A DNA stretch of 64,000 bases, from the NCBI RefSeq assembly GCF_000720175.1, contig NZ_JOIX01000037.1, forward strand, positions 10,143 through 74,142, in the 5' to 3' direction. The notes under the pieces were generated by a model. It searched no databases, was not told the DNA's origin, and saw nothing but the letters and a program-made list of their open reading frames with translations. Source of the DNA: Streptomyces sp. NRRL S-337 (GTDB lineage: Bacteria > Actinomycetota > Actinomycetes > Streptomycetales > Streptomycetaceae). Position numbers and translations under genes: made by a program. Below, one piece after another: positions 32,217 through 40,712 of the stretch. How positions within the stretch are numbered: the stretch's first letter is position 1; every line of letters begins with the position of its first letter.

Positions 32217-32286
32217 CGCCGGTGCCCACCACGGCCGTGACCTTCGGCCGCACGGTGCCGGTCCTCCGCACCCGGCTGCGCTTCAC

Positions 32287-32362
32287 CGAGCCCGAGTCCG
32301 AGCCGGAGCGCTGGTCCGAGCCCGAGTCGGAGCGCGAGTCCGGGCCCGGGCCCGAGTCCGCC
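32287..32362. repeat. GAGCCCGAGTC-type direct repeats
   Basis: GAGCCCGAGTCCGAG (32288-32302) recurs as GAGCCCGAGTCGGAG (32318-32332) 30 bp later, with a weaker third copy near 32348. The tract lies between the convergent GNAT and DUF6204 genes. Read as protein it would give Pro-Glu-Ser repeats, but no gene is supported. Confidence 0.55.
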
Positions 32363-32384
32363 CCAGCTCCCGTTCGGCCCCCGT

Positions 32385-32720
32385 TCACCGGGACTTGCGG
32401 TTGATCTTCATGGTGTCCATGTCGGTGACCGTGGACCGCAGGTCGCGGTACCCGAGGCCGGCCGCGGTCAGCGCTGCTTCCGCCTTCTCCTCGCCGAGGG
32501 CGGCCGCCATCTCCTCGCCGTCCGCGGCGTCCGAGACGATGACGCAGCGGTAGCTGAACGAGTGCAGCGCGGCGTCGTAGGCCAGCGCACCCTCGGGCGT
32601 GAACTTGTACTGCGACAGCCCGTGTTGGCCGGCCTCGGCGAGCAGCTTCGCCCGGGACGCGGCCGTCAGGCCGTCCCATTTGCCGCGGACGATCACCCGG
32701 TAGGTGTGCTGGGTCGCCAT
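32385..32720 (-). CDS. DUF6204-like small protein
   Basis: 111-aa soluble protein beginning YRVIVRGKWDGL near residue 7, which I recognise as the start of the actinobacterial DUF6204 family; the remainder alternates strands and helices (FTPEGALAYDAALHSFSYRC). It ends with basic residues (KINRKSR). The ATG at 32718-32720 follows GAGGACC. No known function. The next gene is divergent and unrelated. Confidence 0.78.
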   Translation of the reverse strand: MATQHTYRVIVRGKWDGLTAASRAKLLAEAGQHGLSQYKFTPEGALAYDAALHSFSYRCVIVSDAADGEEMAAALGEEKAEAALTAAGLGYRDLRSTVTDMDTMKINRKSR

Positions 32721-33005
32721 GGTCCTCGCGTCTCCTGTCGCTGCGTCAGTGGGGGTGGAGCTGGGGGTGGAGGCTGGGGGTGGAGCGCCAGGCTATGCGG
32801 CCGCCTCCGCCGGCGCTCCTGATTTTCCGATGCGATTGCATCGCACCGTTCCCGGGGCGGCATCGCACCGTTCCCGAGGCCTTCCTTTGCGTAACCCTGA
32901 CCCCGCGGGCCGGAAGAAGCCCTGTCCAGACCGGCGAGGAGGCGGTTCCATGGTCAACAGGAGGCCGCCGAAGCCGAGGTGGCCGGTCCCCCCTGCGAGG
33001 CAGCC

Positions 33006-35135
33006 GTGGCCACGAGCGTGCGACGCACCACCCTGACCCTTCCCGCCGCCCCCCTCGGTCCGGACAACCCCCTCCCCGCCCTCCAAGGCGGCCACGACCT
33101 CCACCGTGTCCACATCCCCCGGGACGCCGGGCTGCCCGCCGACATGGCGCGCCAGATCGGATACCGGCCGCTGACGTCGCTCCTGCCGGTCGCGCGGCGC
33201 GACGGATACGGCCGGGACCGCCGCAGCACCGACCTCGACGCCCTGGTCATCGAGAACGACCGGCTGCGCGCCACCGTCCTGCCCGCTCTGGGCGGCCGGG
33301 TGTACTCCCTGCACCACAAGCCCACCGACCGCGAACTGCTCTACCGGAACCCGGTGTTGCAGCCCGCCGCGTTCGCCCTCAACGGCGCGTGGTTCTCCGG
33401 TGGCATCGAATGGAACATCGGTGCCACCGGCCACACCACCCTCTCCTGCGCCCCTCTGCACGCTGCCCGGGTCCCGGCGCCGGACGGCGGTGAGATGCTC
33501 CGGCTGTGGGAATGGGAGCGGCTGCGCGATCTGCCCTTCCAGGTGGACCTGTGGCTGCCGGACGGCTCCGACTTCCTCCACGTGGGCGTACGGATCCGGA
33601 ACCCGCACCACCACACCGTGCCCGTGTACTGGTGGTCCAACATCGCGGTCCCCGAAGAGGCGGGCACCCGCGTCCTGGCGCCCGCCGACGAGGCCTGGCT
33701 CTTCGGCTACGAGCGGACCCTGCGCCGGGTCCCGGTCCCGGAATCGGACGGCGCCGACCGCACGTACCCGGGGAGCAGTGAATTCCCGGCCGACTACTTC
33801 TACGAGGTGCCCGACGGTGCCCGCCGCTGGATCACCTCGCTCGACGCGGCCGGCCGGGGCCTGGTCCAGACGTCCACCGACGTGCTGCGCGGCCGCAAGC
33901 TCTTCCGGTGGGGCACGGGCCGGGCCGGGCGGCGCTGGCAGCAGTGGCTCACCGAGCCGGGCACCGGCGGCTACGCCGAGATCCAGGCCGGACTCGCCCG
34001 TACCCAGCTGGAGCACGTGCCCCTGGACGCCGGCGGTGCCTTCACCTGGCTGGAGGCGTACGGGCCGCTGGCCGCCGATGCCGCGGTGGTGCACGGTGCG
34101 GACTGGGCGGCGGCCCGGGAGGCGGTCGCCGCCGGGCTGGAGGTGGCCCTGCCGCGGGCGGACGTCGACGCGGCGTACGCGGCCTGGCTGCCGTACGCCG
34201 ACCGGGAGCCGAAGGAAGCGCTGGCCACCGGGTCGGGCTGGGGTGCGCTGGAGGCGGCCCGGGCCGGTTTCACGCTGCCCGGTACGCCGTTCGACCCGGC
34301 CACCCTCGGGCCCGAACAGGAGCCGTGGCTGGTCCTGTTGAGGACCGGTGAACTGCCGCCCGGCGGCCCGCTGCCCGGCCCGGCGCCGACCGCCCCGGCC
34401 TGGCGCGACCTGCTGGAGTCCGCCCCGCCGGGCCCGGCCACCGACTACCACCTCGGCCTCGCCCAGTGGCAGGCCGGCGACCGCGCCCAGGCGGTCCGCA
34501 GCTGGGAACGGGCGATCGGGCAGGGCGGTGGGGGCCTGGGCCGTGCCACCGCCACCGAGGCAGGAGCCGGGAAGCGCGGGCGCGGTGCCACCGCCCCCGA
34601 GGCAGGCGTCCTGCCCCGCCGGCCCGAGGCGTGCGTCCTGCCGCTCTACTGCCTGGCCGTCGCCGAGGCCGCGGCGGGCGAACCGGCGCGGGCCGCCGAC
34701 CGGTACGCGCAGGCCTGCGCCGCCGTGGCCGCGGCGGCCGCCGCGGACGGTCCGGCCGCCCGTACCTGGCGTGCCGCCCTGCCCGCCCTCGTCCGGGAGG
34801 CGGTGCCCGCACTGCTCACCGCCGGCCGTACCGAGGAGGCCGCACGGCTGCTGGCCGCGCTGCCGGAGCGCGTCGCCGCCGAGGGCCGCTTCCGGTTGCT
34901 GACCGCCCAGGTCCTGCTCGCCCAGGACCGGCCGGACGCGGCCCGGGAGGTCTTCGATGCCGGCTTCGAGATCGCCGATCTGCGGGAGGGCGACGAGACG
35001 CTCAGCGACACCTGGTGCGCGATCGCCGAGCGGCTGACCGCGGCCGGCGGACCGGTCACCGACGAGGTACGCGCCAGGGCCCGGTCCGCGCATCCGCTCC
35101 CGGACGCCTACGAGTACCGGATGCGGCCGGTGTAG
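33006..35135 (+). CDS. DUF5107 (mutarotase-like) plus TPR protein
   Basis: 709 aa. Residues about 60-390 are the DUF5107 domain, a beta-sandwich related to aldose 1-epimerases (DALVIENDRLRATVLPALGG; SGGIEWNIGATGHT; YWWSNIAVPEE). Residues about 430-690 are helical TPR-like repeats (YHLGLAQWQAGDRAQAVRSW; AREVFDAGFEIADL). Proteins of this composition are linked to carbohydrate metabolism, but no reaction is proven. GTG start with GAGG 7 nt upstream. A Gly/Thr-rich insert near 500-535 lacks repeat character. It stands alone on the plus strand. Confidence 0.88.
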   Translation: MATSVRRTTLTLPAAPLGPDNPLPALQGGHDLHRVHIPRDAGLPADMARQIGYRPLTSLLPVARRDGYGRDRRSTDLDALVIENDRLRATVLPALGGRVYSLHHKPTDRELLYRNPVLQPAAFALNGAWFSGGIEWNIGATGHTTLSCAPLHAARVPAPDGGEMLRLWEWERLRDLPFQVDLWLPDGSDFLHVGVRIRNPHHHTVPVYWWSNIAVPEEAGTRVLAPADEAWLFGYERTLRRVPVPESDGADRTYPGSSEFPADYFYEVPDGARRWITSLDAAGRGLVQTSTDVLRGRKLFRWGTGRAGRRWQQWLTEPGTGGYAEIQAGLARTQLEHVPLDAGGAFTWLEAYGPLAADAAVVHGADWAAAREAVAAGLEVALPRADVDAAYAAWLPYADREPKEALATGSGWGALEAARAGFTLPGTPFDPATLGPEQEPWLVLLRTGELPPGGPLPGPAPTAPAWRDLLESAPPGPATDYHLGLAQWQAGDRAQAVRSWERAIGQGGGGLGRATATEAGAGKRGRGATAPEAGVLPRRPEACVLPLYCLAVAEAAAGEPARAADRYAQACAAVAAAAAADGPAARTWRAALPALVREAVPALLTAGRTEEAARLLAALPERVAAEGRFRLLTAQVLLAQDRPDAAREVFDAGFEIADLREGDETLSDTWCAIAERLTAAGGPVTDEVRARARSAHPLPDAYEYRMRPV

Positions 35136-35232
35136 CCGGCCTCCCTACGGGTGCGCCGGACCCGTACGCCGATCCGGTGAACGTGTGCGCGGGTCCGGAA
35201 TGATCCCGGACCGTCCCGTGTTGTGCCCGGTC

Positions 35233-36156
35233 ATGAAGGCAATCAGCACACAGCGCTACGGCGACCCCGACGTCCTCACGTACTCCGACCTCCCCGACCC
35301 GAAGGTGGCCCCGGACTCGGTCCTGATCCGGGTCCGGGCGGCCGGGGTCAATCCGGTGGACTGGAAGGTCCTCGCGGGCTACCTCGACCCGATGCTGAAC
35401 GTCCACTTCCCGCTCATCCCCGGCTGGGACGTGGCGGGCGTGGTCGAGGCGGTCGGCGCGGATGTCCCCGAGTACGAGGTCGGTGACGAGGTCATCGGCT
35501 ACGTCCGCAAGGACGACCTCCAGCACGGCACGTACGCCGAGCTGGTCGCCGCGCCGGTGCGGACCCTGGCGCGCAAGCCGGCCGCGCTCAGCTGGCAGCA
35601 GGCCGCCGGGCTGCCGCTCGCCGGACTGACGGCCTATCAGGCCGCCGCGCGGGTCGGCGCCAAGGCGGGCGAGACCGCCCTGGTGCACGCCGCCGCGGGC
35701 GGTGTCGGCTCGCTCGGCGTGCAGATCCTCGTCGCCCAGGGCCTCCGCGTCATCGGCACGGCCAGCGAGCGCAACCACGACTTCCTGCGGTCCCTCGGCG
35801 CCGAGCCGGTCACCTACGGCGACGGGCTCGCCGACCGGGTGCGGGCGCTGGCACCCGACGGCATCGACGTGGCCCTGGACTTCGTCGGCGGCGGCGTGGT
35901 GGACGTCTCGCAGGAACTCCTCAAGGACCGCGGCCGGGTGGCGTCCATCGCCGACGGCGAGGTCAAGGAGAAGGGCGGCCATCTGGTGTGGGTGCGCCCG
36001 GACAGTGACGCCCTGACCGCCCTCGGCGCCCTCGCGGACGCCGGGAAGCTGACCGTGGCGGTCGACGCGGTGTACCCGCTCTCCGAGGCGCCCGAGGCGC
36101 TGCGGCGGAGCATGGCGGGACGGGCCCGCGGCAAGATCGTCCTGGAGGTGCCCTGA
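35233..36156 (+). CDS. NADPH:quinone reductase-like oxidoreductase (MDR family)
   Basis: 307-aa zinc-independent medium-chain dehydrogenase/reductase. The N-terminal GroES-like domain (MKAISTQRYGDPDVL; VRAAGVNPVDWKV; PGWDVAGVV) precedes the NADPH-binding AAAGGVGSLGVQ near residue 155. The cysteine ligands of zinc members are missing. Such enzymes reduce quinones or enones with NADPH. ATG 35233 is the family-typical start; no clear ribosome site is visible. Confidence 0.93.
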   Translation: MKAISTQRYGDPDVLTYSDLPDPKVAPDSVLIRVRAAGVNPVDWKVLAGYLDPMLNVHFPLIPGWDVAGVVEAVGADVPEYEVGDEVIGYVRKDDLQHGTYAELVAAPVRTLARKPAALSWQQAAGLPLAGLTAYQAAARVGAKAGETALVHAAAGGVGSLGVQILVAQGLRVIGTASERNHDFLRSLGAEPVTYGDGLADRVRALAPDGIDVALDFVGGGVVDVSQELLKDRGRVASIADGEVKEKGGHLVWVRPDSDALTALGALADAGKLTVAVDAVYPLSEAPEALRRSMAGRARGKIVLEVP

Positions 36157-36182
36157 GAGAGCCTGAGGAAGCCTGAAAGAGG

Positions 36183-36208
36183 CCGTCCCGAGCGGGTGCG
36201 CCGGACGG
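36183..36208. terminator. Possible bidirectional terminator
   Basis: CCGTCC (36183-36188) pairs with GGACGG (36203-36208) around 14 nt, in the 76-nt gap between the convergent oxidoreductase and VOC genes. Short arms make this a modest call. Confidence 0.4.
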
Positions 36209-36232
36209 GGAGCAGGCCGCCGGGGGAGTCCG

Positions 36233-36592
36233 TCAGGCTCCCGCGGCCTGTTTGCGGTCGACGTACTCGAAGATCGAACCGTCCGGATGACGGGCCACCA
36301 CGTTCCGGCCGATCGGCGTCGGCAGCGGCCCGGCGATGATGTCCGCGCCGACCGCCGTCAGATCGGCCACCGCCTCGTCCACGTCCGCCACGGCGAGGGT
36401 CGCGGTGATCTTCCGCAGCACCGACAACTCCGCCTCGGGGCCGCTCATCAGGAAGAAGCAGCCGACGGCCGCGACCGACACACCGCCGCGCTGGAAGCGG
36501 ATCGCCTCCGCGCCCGTCAGTCGTTCGTAGACGCCGATCGCGGCATTGAGATCACCGACGCACACCCGCAGCGAGGTCCCCAGAATGTCCAT
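36233..36592 (-). CDS. VOC-superfamily protein (glyoxalase/bleomycin-resistance fold)
   Basis: 119-aa single vicinal-oxygen-chelate domain: MDILGTSLRVCVGDLNAAIG at the start, then TATLAVADVDEAVADLTAVG and the closing HPDGSIFEYVDR. Metal ligands expected at strand ends are only partly obvious, with Glu in FEYV as one. The ATG at 36590-36592 is preceded by TAGGGT (minus strand, 36600-36605) ending 7 nt upstream and no ribosome site, so the message is probably leaderless. Function could be an isomerase, a lyase or a binding protein. Confidence 0.87.
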   Translation of the reverse strand: MDILGTSLRVCVGDLNAAIGVYERLTGAEAIRFQRGGVSVAAVGCFFLMSGPEAELSVLRKITATLAVADVDEAVADLTAVGADIIAGPLPTPIGRNVVARHPDGSIFEYVDRKQAAGA

Positions 36593-36737
36593 ATGAACCA
36601 CCCTAGTTGGGCCCCGGCCGGTGCGCGATCACCTGACCGTGATCGGACCGTCCGCACCCCGATGCGCACCCGCACCGGGACGGTGCGACCTCCCGGAGGT
36701 GCCGTCCCCGGCCCGGCGGCCGAGGACGGGACCGCGC

Positions 36738-37553
36738 TCAGACCCGGCACAGGATCTCGCCGTGCAGGATGCCGAACCAGCCGTCCTCCTCGGCTCCCCA
36801 GGCCCGCCAGGCCTCCGCGATCCGCCGCAGGTCGGCCGGTGTGGCGTGCCCGCCGTCCACCGCGATCCGGGCGTACGACGAGCTGACCGTGCGGTCCGCC
36901 CACAGTTCGCTCCACCAGGACCGCTCCTCAGGCGTCCGGTAGCACCAGGTGCCCGTGGTGGCGGTGATCGCCTCCGGGGCGAAGCCGGCCTGCCGGGCCC
37001 AGGCGTGCAGCCGGCGCCCGGCGTCCGGCTCGCCGCCGTTCGCCCGGGCCACCCGCAGATACAGCTGCCTCCAGTCGGCCATGCCGGGGACCTCCGGGTA
37101 CCAGGTCATCGCCGAGTAGTCCGAATCGCGGACGGCCACGATCCCGCCCGGCCTGGTCACCCGGCGCATCTCCCGCAGCGCCTGGACGGGATCACCCACG
37201 TGCTGCAGCACCTGATGGGCGTGCACCACGCAGAACGTGTCATCGGGAAAGTCCAGTGCGTGGACGTCGCCGACCACGAACCGGGCGTTGTCGGCCCCGC
37301 GTGCGGCGGCGGTGGCACGTGCCTGGTCCAGTACCTCCGGCGCCCGCTCCAGCCCGGTGACCTGACCGTCCGGCACCAGCGCGGCCAGATCGGCGGTGAT
37401 CGTGCCGGGCCCGCAGCCGATGTCCAGGACCCGCATGTGCGGCTTCAGCGAATCCAGCAGATACCCGGCCGAGTTGGCCGCGGTGCGCCAGGTGTGGGAG
37501 CGCAGTACGGACTCGTGGTGGCCGTGCGTGTAGACGGCGGACTCCTGCGGCAT
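36738..37553 (-). CDS. SAM-dependent class I methyltransferase
   Basis: 271-aa methyltransferase of the UbiE/COQ5-like type. Motif I is VLDIGCGPGTITADL near residue 45, followed by GLERAPEVLDQAR and GDVHALDFPDDTF, with the HAHQVLQHV post-motif and RPGGIVAVRD. The ATG at 37551-37553 is chosen because GAAGGAG lies 7 nt upstream. The acceptor is unknown; small-molecule O- or C-methylation is typical. It is separate from its neighbours. Confidence 0.93.
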   Translation of the reverse strand: MPQESAVYTHGHHESVLRSHTWRTAANSAGYLLDSLKPHMRVLDIGCGPGTITADLAALVPDGQVTGLERAPEVLDQARATAAARGADNARFVVGDVHALDFPDDTFCVVHAHQVLQHVGDPVQALREMRRVTRPGGIVAVRDSDYSAMTWYPEVPGMADWRQLYLRVARANGGEPDAGRRLHAWARQAGFAPEAITATTGTWCYRTPEERSWWSELWADRTVSSSYARIAVDGGHATPADLRRIAEAWRAWGAEEDGWFGILHGEILCRV

Positions 37554-37676
37554 GGGGGCACTCCTTCGCCTGCGTCGGTGTGGCACCCACGGTACGCGTC
37601 GATCTCGTATCTTGAGAGTCCCGTCTCATGATGTGATCCGGCCGGGTGTCCGGGTCCACCGTGGCCGAGGCGTCGC

Positions 37677-39158
37677 TCAGTCGGGCAGCAGTCGATACAC
37701 CGTCAGCGCCTCGCGCTCCTTCTCCAGCGTCAACTCGCCGCCGGACATGGCCACTTCACCGTCGTACGCGACCGCCGCGGTGTCCCCGAGCCCGCCGATC
37801 CGCAGCCGCGGCAGCCGCGCCTCGCCGAGCACCGGCGAGCGGCGCGGAGTGCCCATCAGGGCCGCCGCGAGCAGCCGGGTGCGGGCCAGCCGGCCGCCGT
37901 GCACCACCCGTACGTCGAGCACCCCGTCCGCCAGGTCGTGCCGGCGCACCGGTGCGAAACCCAGCCCCCGGTACTGGCAGTTGCCCACGAACAGCAGCCA
38001 GACCGAGCGCCGTTCGCCGCCGATCCGCACCGACATCGGTTCCGCGGAGCGCAGCACCTCCCACGCCGCGAGCACCCCCGCCGGCCAGGCACCGATCCGG
38101 CCCGCCCAGTGTTCCCGGATCCGCACCAGCTCCGGATAGACGCCCACCGAAAAGGTGTTGAGGAAATAGTGCCCCTCCCGGTGTGGGCCGGTCCGGAAGC
38201 GCGCCAGGTCGACCGCGACCGCCTCCCCGCTCTGCACGGCCCGCGCCGCCTCCGCGAAGCTCTCGATCCCCAGGTCGTACGCGAAGTGGTTGGCGGTACC
38301 GCCGGGCAGCACCGCCAGCGGCAGCCCGTGCCGCACCGCGACCGCCGCCGCCGCGTTGACCGTGCCGTCCCCGCCGACCACCCCCAGCGCGCCGCCCAGC
38401 TCCCGGGCCCGCTCCGCGGCGGCCTCCAGCGCCTCCTCCAGCGGCAGCCGTTCCGGCCCGTCGCACACCATCACCTCGGCCTCCGGCAGCACCGCGTGCA
38501 CCTCGGCGGCCCGGTCCGGGCGCTGGCCCGTGCGCTGCCCGGAGCCCGGGTTCGCCACCACCACCAGCCCCCGGCCGCCGGGCAGCGCGGGCGCCTCCGC
38601 ACGCGGCCGGGCCGGCGGCGCCAGCTGGGCGCGGGTCGGTACCAGCCCCCGTACCGCGAACGCCGCCCCCGCGCCCAGTGCGGCACCCGCCAGCACATCA
38701 CCCGGATAGTGCACGCCCGTATAGATGCGGGAGAACGCCACCGAGACGGCGACCGGCGCCAGCGCCAGGCCCCACCACTTGTTCTCGAAGAACACCCCGG
38801 TCGCGAAGGCCGCCGCCGAGGCGGCGTGCCCGGACGGGAAGGAGGAGGTGAACGGCTGGCGGGTCAGCTGCCGTATCACCGGCACCGCGTCCAGCAGCGG
38901 ACGCTGCCGGCGCACCGAGCGCTTGCCGAGCGTGTTCACCGTGGCCGAGGCGACGGCCAGGGACGCCACCCCGCGCAGCGCTGCCCGCCGCGCCGGCCGT
39001 CCGCCCAGTGCCACCGCGCCCGCCGCGATCCCGAACCACAGCACCCCATGATCGGCGCTGCGGGTCAGCCGGGGCAGCACCCGCTGGGCCCCGGGCCACT
39101 CGCGGGTGGCGATCAGGTCGAAGGTCCGCCGGTCGAGTTTGCTCAGGAGCGTTCGCAT
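37677..39158 (-). CDS. Fusion of PAP2 phosphatase and diacylglycerol-kinase-type lipid kinase
   Basis: 493 aa. The N-terminal half is a membrane PAP2 acid phosphatase with all three signature motifs: K79-x6-RP (KRSVRRQRP), PSGH at 108-111, and S143-R144 ... H150 ... D154 (SRIYTGVHYPGD). The C-terminal half from about 195 is a DAGK/YegS-like lipid kinase with GGDGT at 262-266 and LPGGTANHFA. Opposite activities on phosphatidic acid/diacylglycerol or undecaprenol lipids joined in one chain are known in actinobacteria. The ATG at 39156-39158 follows GGAGG. Divergent from a GNAT gene 48 nt away. Confidence 0.94.
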   Translation of the reverse strand: MRTLLSKLDRRTFDLIATREWPGAQRVLPRLTRSADHGVLWFGIAAGAVALGGRPARRAALRGVASLAVASATVNTLGKRSVRRQRPLLDAVPVIRQLTRQPFTSSFPSGHAASAAAFATGVFFENKWWGLALAPVAVSVAFSRIYTGVHYPGDVLAGAALGAGAAFAVRGLVPTRAQLAPPARPRAEAPALPGGRGLVVVANPGSGQRTGQRPDRAAEVHAVLPEAEVMVCDGPERLPLEEALEAAAERARELGGALGVVGGDGTVNAAAAVAVRHGLPLAVLPGGTANHFAYDLGIESFAEAARAVQSGEAVAVDLARFRTGPHREGHYFLNTFSVGVYPELVRIREHWAGRIGAWPAGVLAAWEVLRSAEPMSVRIGGERRSVWLLFVGNCQYRGLGFAPVRRHDLADGVLDVRVVHGGRLARTRLLAAALMGTPRRSPVLGEARLPRLRIGGLGDTAAVAYDGEVAMSGGELTLEKEREALTVYRLLPD

Positions 39159-39206
39159 GCGGCACCTCCTACCCCCTCCCGACCGGAACTGTGCTTCCAT
39201 CATCCG

Positions 39207-39677
39207 GTGCTGAGGAGACGACGGGCCACCGACCTCGACGCCTGCACGGCCGTACTGGCCGAGGTGCACGCGCACAGCGGATATCCCCACCACTGGCCGG
39301 ACGACCCGGCGCGCTGGCTGACCCCCGACGGACTGACCGCCGCCTGGGTCGCCCTGTCGGCCGGCCGGATCGTCGGCCACGGCGCGCTGTGCGGACGCGA
39401 GGTCAGCCGCCTCTACGTCGCCCCCGGCGCCCGCGGCGCGGGCCACGGCGGACGCCTGCTCGGCGCCGTCGAGAACGCCGCGGCGGCCCGCGGACTGCGC
39501 CCCGTACTGGAGGTGAAGGCCACCGACACCGCGGCCATCGCCCTCTACGAGCGGCGCGGCTGGGTCCGCCACGCCACCGGGCAGCAGGACTGGGGAGCGG
39601 GGGAGAGGGTGACGGTGCACCGCTACGAGCGGGTCGGGCCGGCGAGGCGTGGGCTCCCCGCGTTCCCGCCTCGCTGA
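39207..39677 (+). CDS. GNAT-family N-acetyltransferase
   Basis: 156-aa acetyltransferase. The acetyl-CoA binding segment reads VSRLYVAPGARGAGHGGRLL, with the GxGxxGGR loop, and motif B contains TAAIALYERRGW. GTG start at 39207; no ribosome site is visible and the upstream region is only 48 nt to the divergent PAP2 gene, so the start is somewhat uncertain. Substrate unknown. Confidence 0.85.
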   Translation: MLRRRRATDLDACTAVLAEVHAHSGYPHHWPDDPARWLTPDGLTAAWVALSAGRIVGHGALCGREVSRLYVAPGARGAGHGGRLLGAVENAAAARGLRPVLEVKATDTAAIALYERRGWVRHATGQQDWGAGERVTVHRYERVGPARRGLPAFPPR

Positions 39678-39736
39678 TCGGGTGTTTCCGCGCCCCGGCG
39701 GGTGTGTGCCCGAACGGCCCGGCACACCGATGAGTC

Positions 39737-40576
39737 ATGGCAGATTCCGAGAAGGCGGCACCGGGCCCGGAGGCCGGTGCGGTGCTCAGCACACGAGGGC
39801 TGCTGGGCGGCGCCGCGGCGATGCTCACGGTGTCCGCGGTGTTGATCTACGTGGCCGGCATCGTGGCGCTCGCGGCACGGATGAAGGTGCACGGGTTCTG
39901 GTGGGGACTGGTGCTCAGCCAGCTGCCCCGTGAGGTGCTCCAGGAGATCGCGGCCTCTTCGGTCCTGCTCCCCGCCCTGGCGTTCGCCGTGGTCGGCTAC
40001 TTGCTCCCGAGACTGGTCCTGCCGGGCCACTCGCGGCTGCGCCGCGGACTCACCGTGCTCTTCGAGCGGGCGCCGCGATCCGCTTTCGTCCTGCTGACCG
40101 CGTTGTTGGCGGTTCCGGGAACCGTCGCCCTGATCCACGCCGGGACGGCCCGTGCGCGCTGGATGATCGTCCTGGCGGAGATCGTGCTCCTCCCGGCGGC
40201 GGCGTTCCTCGCCACCGCACTGCGGAAGATGCGCCGCTACCGGGAAGCCCAGCCCGGTGTCTGGATCGCGGCATGTACGACCGCGATGATGCTGACGGCC
40301 GTCCCGGGCGCGGTGGCCTGGTCGGCGAGTCTGCCGCTCTACGACGCGCGGGCCTGCGGGGCGGGTTACGAACTGGATGCCTACTTCATCGGTGCGGCCA
40401 GCGACTGGACCTATCTCGCCGAGCCCTCCTACGACCCCAAGACCGGCCGCGCGATCGCGCCGCAGCTGGTCATGGTCCCGACCAGCCGGGTGAACGCGGT
40501 GACCGTGACCCGGGGCGACACCGACTGCAGCCCCACCGAAGGCCAGCTCGGCACCACCAAGGCCGCGGCGTCCTGA
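39737..40576 (+). CDS. Integral membrane protein of unknown function
   Basis: 279 aa with about five predicted transmembrane helices (for example AAAMLTVSAVLIYVAGIVAL; VLLPALAFAVVGYLL; LLTALLAVPGTVALI; IVLLPAAAFLATAL; a fifth near residue 185). The C-terminal 85 residues are polar and follow the last helix, with one Cys pair (ACGAGYELDAY ... TDCSPTEG) that could form a disulfide if outside the cell. No family recognised. A weak site precedes the ATG. It lies between the GNAT and aminotransferase-like genes, in the same direction. Confidence 0.75.
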   Translation: MADSEKAAPGPEAGAVLSTRGLLGGAAAMLTVSAVLIYVAGIVALAARMKVHGFWWGLVLSQLPREVLQEIAASSVLLPALAFAVVGYLLPRLVLPGHSRLRRGLTVLFERAPRSAFVLLTALLAVPGTVALIHAGTARARWMIVLAEIVLLPAAAFLATALRKMRRYREAQPGVWIAACTTAMMLTAVPGAVAWSASLPLYDARACGAGYELDAYFIGAASDWTYLAEPSYDPKTGRAIAPQLVMVPTSRVNAVTVTRGDTDCSPTEGQLGTTKAAAS

Positions 40577-40658
40577 CGCCCCCCGGGGATCACCACCCGT
40601 CCCCGCGACGTGTCGCCCCCGGGCGGCACCGGCGCGATCTGCGAAGGTGGACGGGGCC

Positions 40659-40676
40659 GCCCATCATGTGATGGGC
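40659..40676. promoter_or_regulatory. Perfect dyad upstream of the aminotransferase-like gene
   Basis: GCCCATCA-TG-TGATGGGC forms 8-bp perfect arms 36 nt before the ATG at 40713. Its size and position fit an operator for a dimeric helix-turn-helix repressor. No regulator gene is adjacent. Confidence 0.55.
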
Positions 40677-40712
40677 CCACGATCGACCCGCCGTCGTGGA
40701 GTGGAGGTACGG

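Noticed and set aside
32222..32404. Small plus-strand frame with Pro-Glu-Ser repeats
   Set aside because: It arises from the GAGCCCGAGTC direct repeats, lacks a ribosome site and overlaps the DUF6204 gene end.
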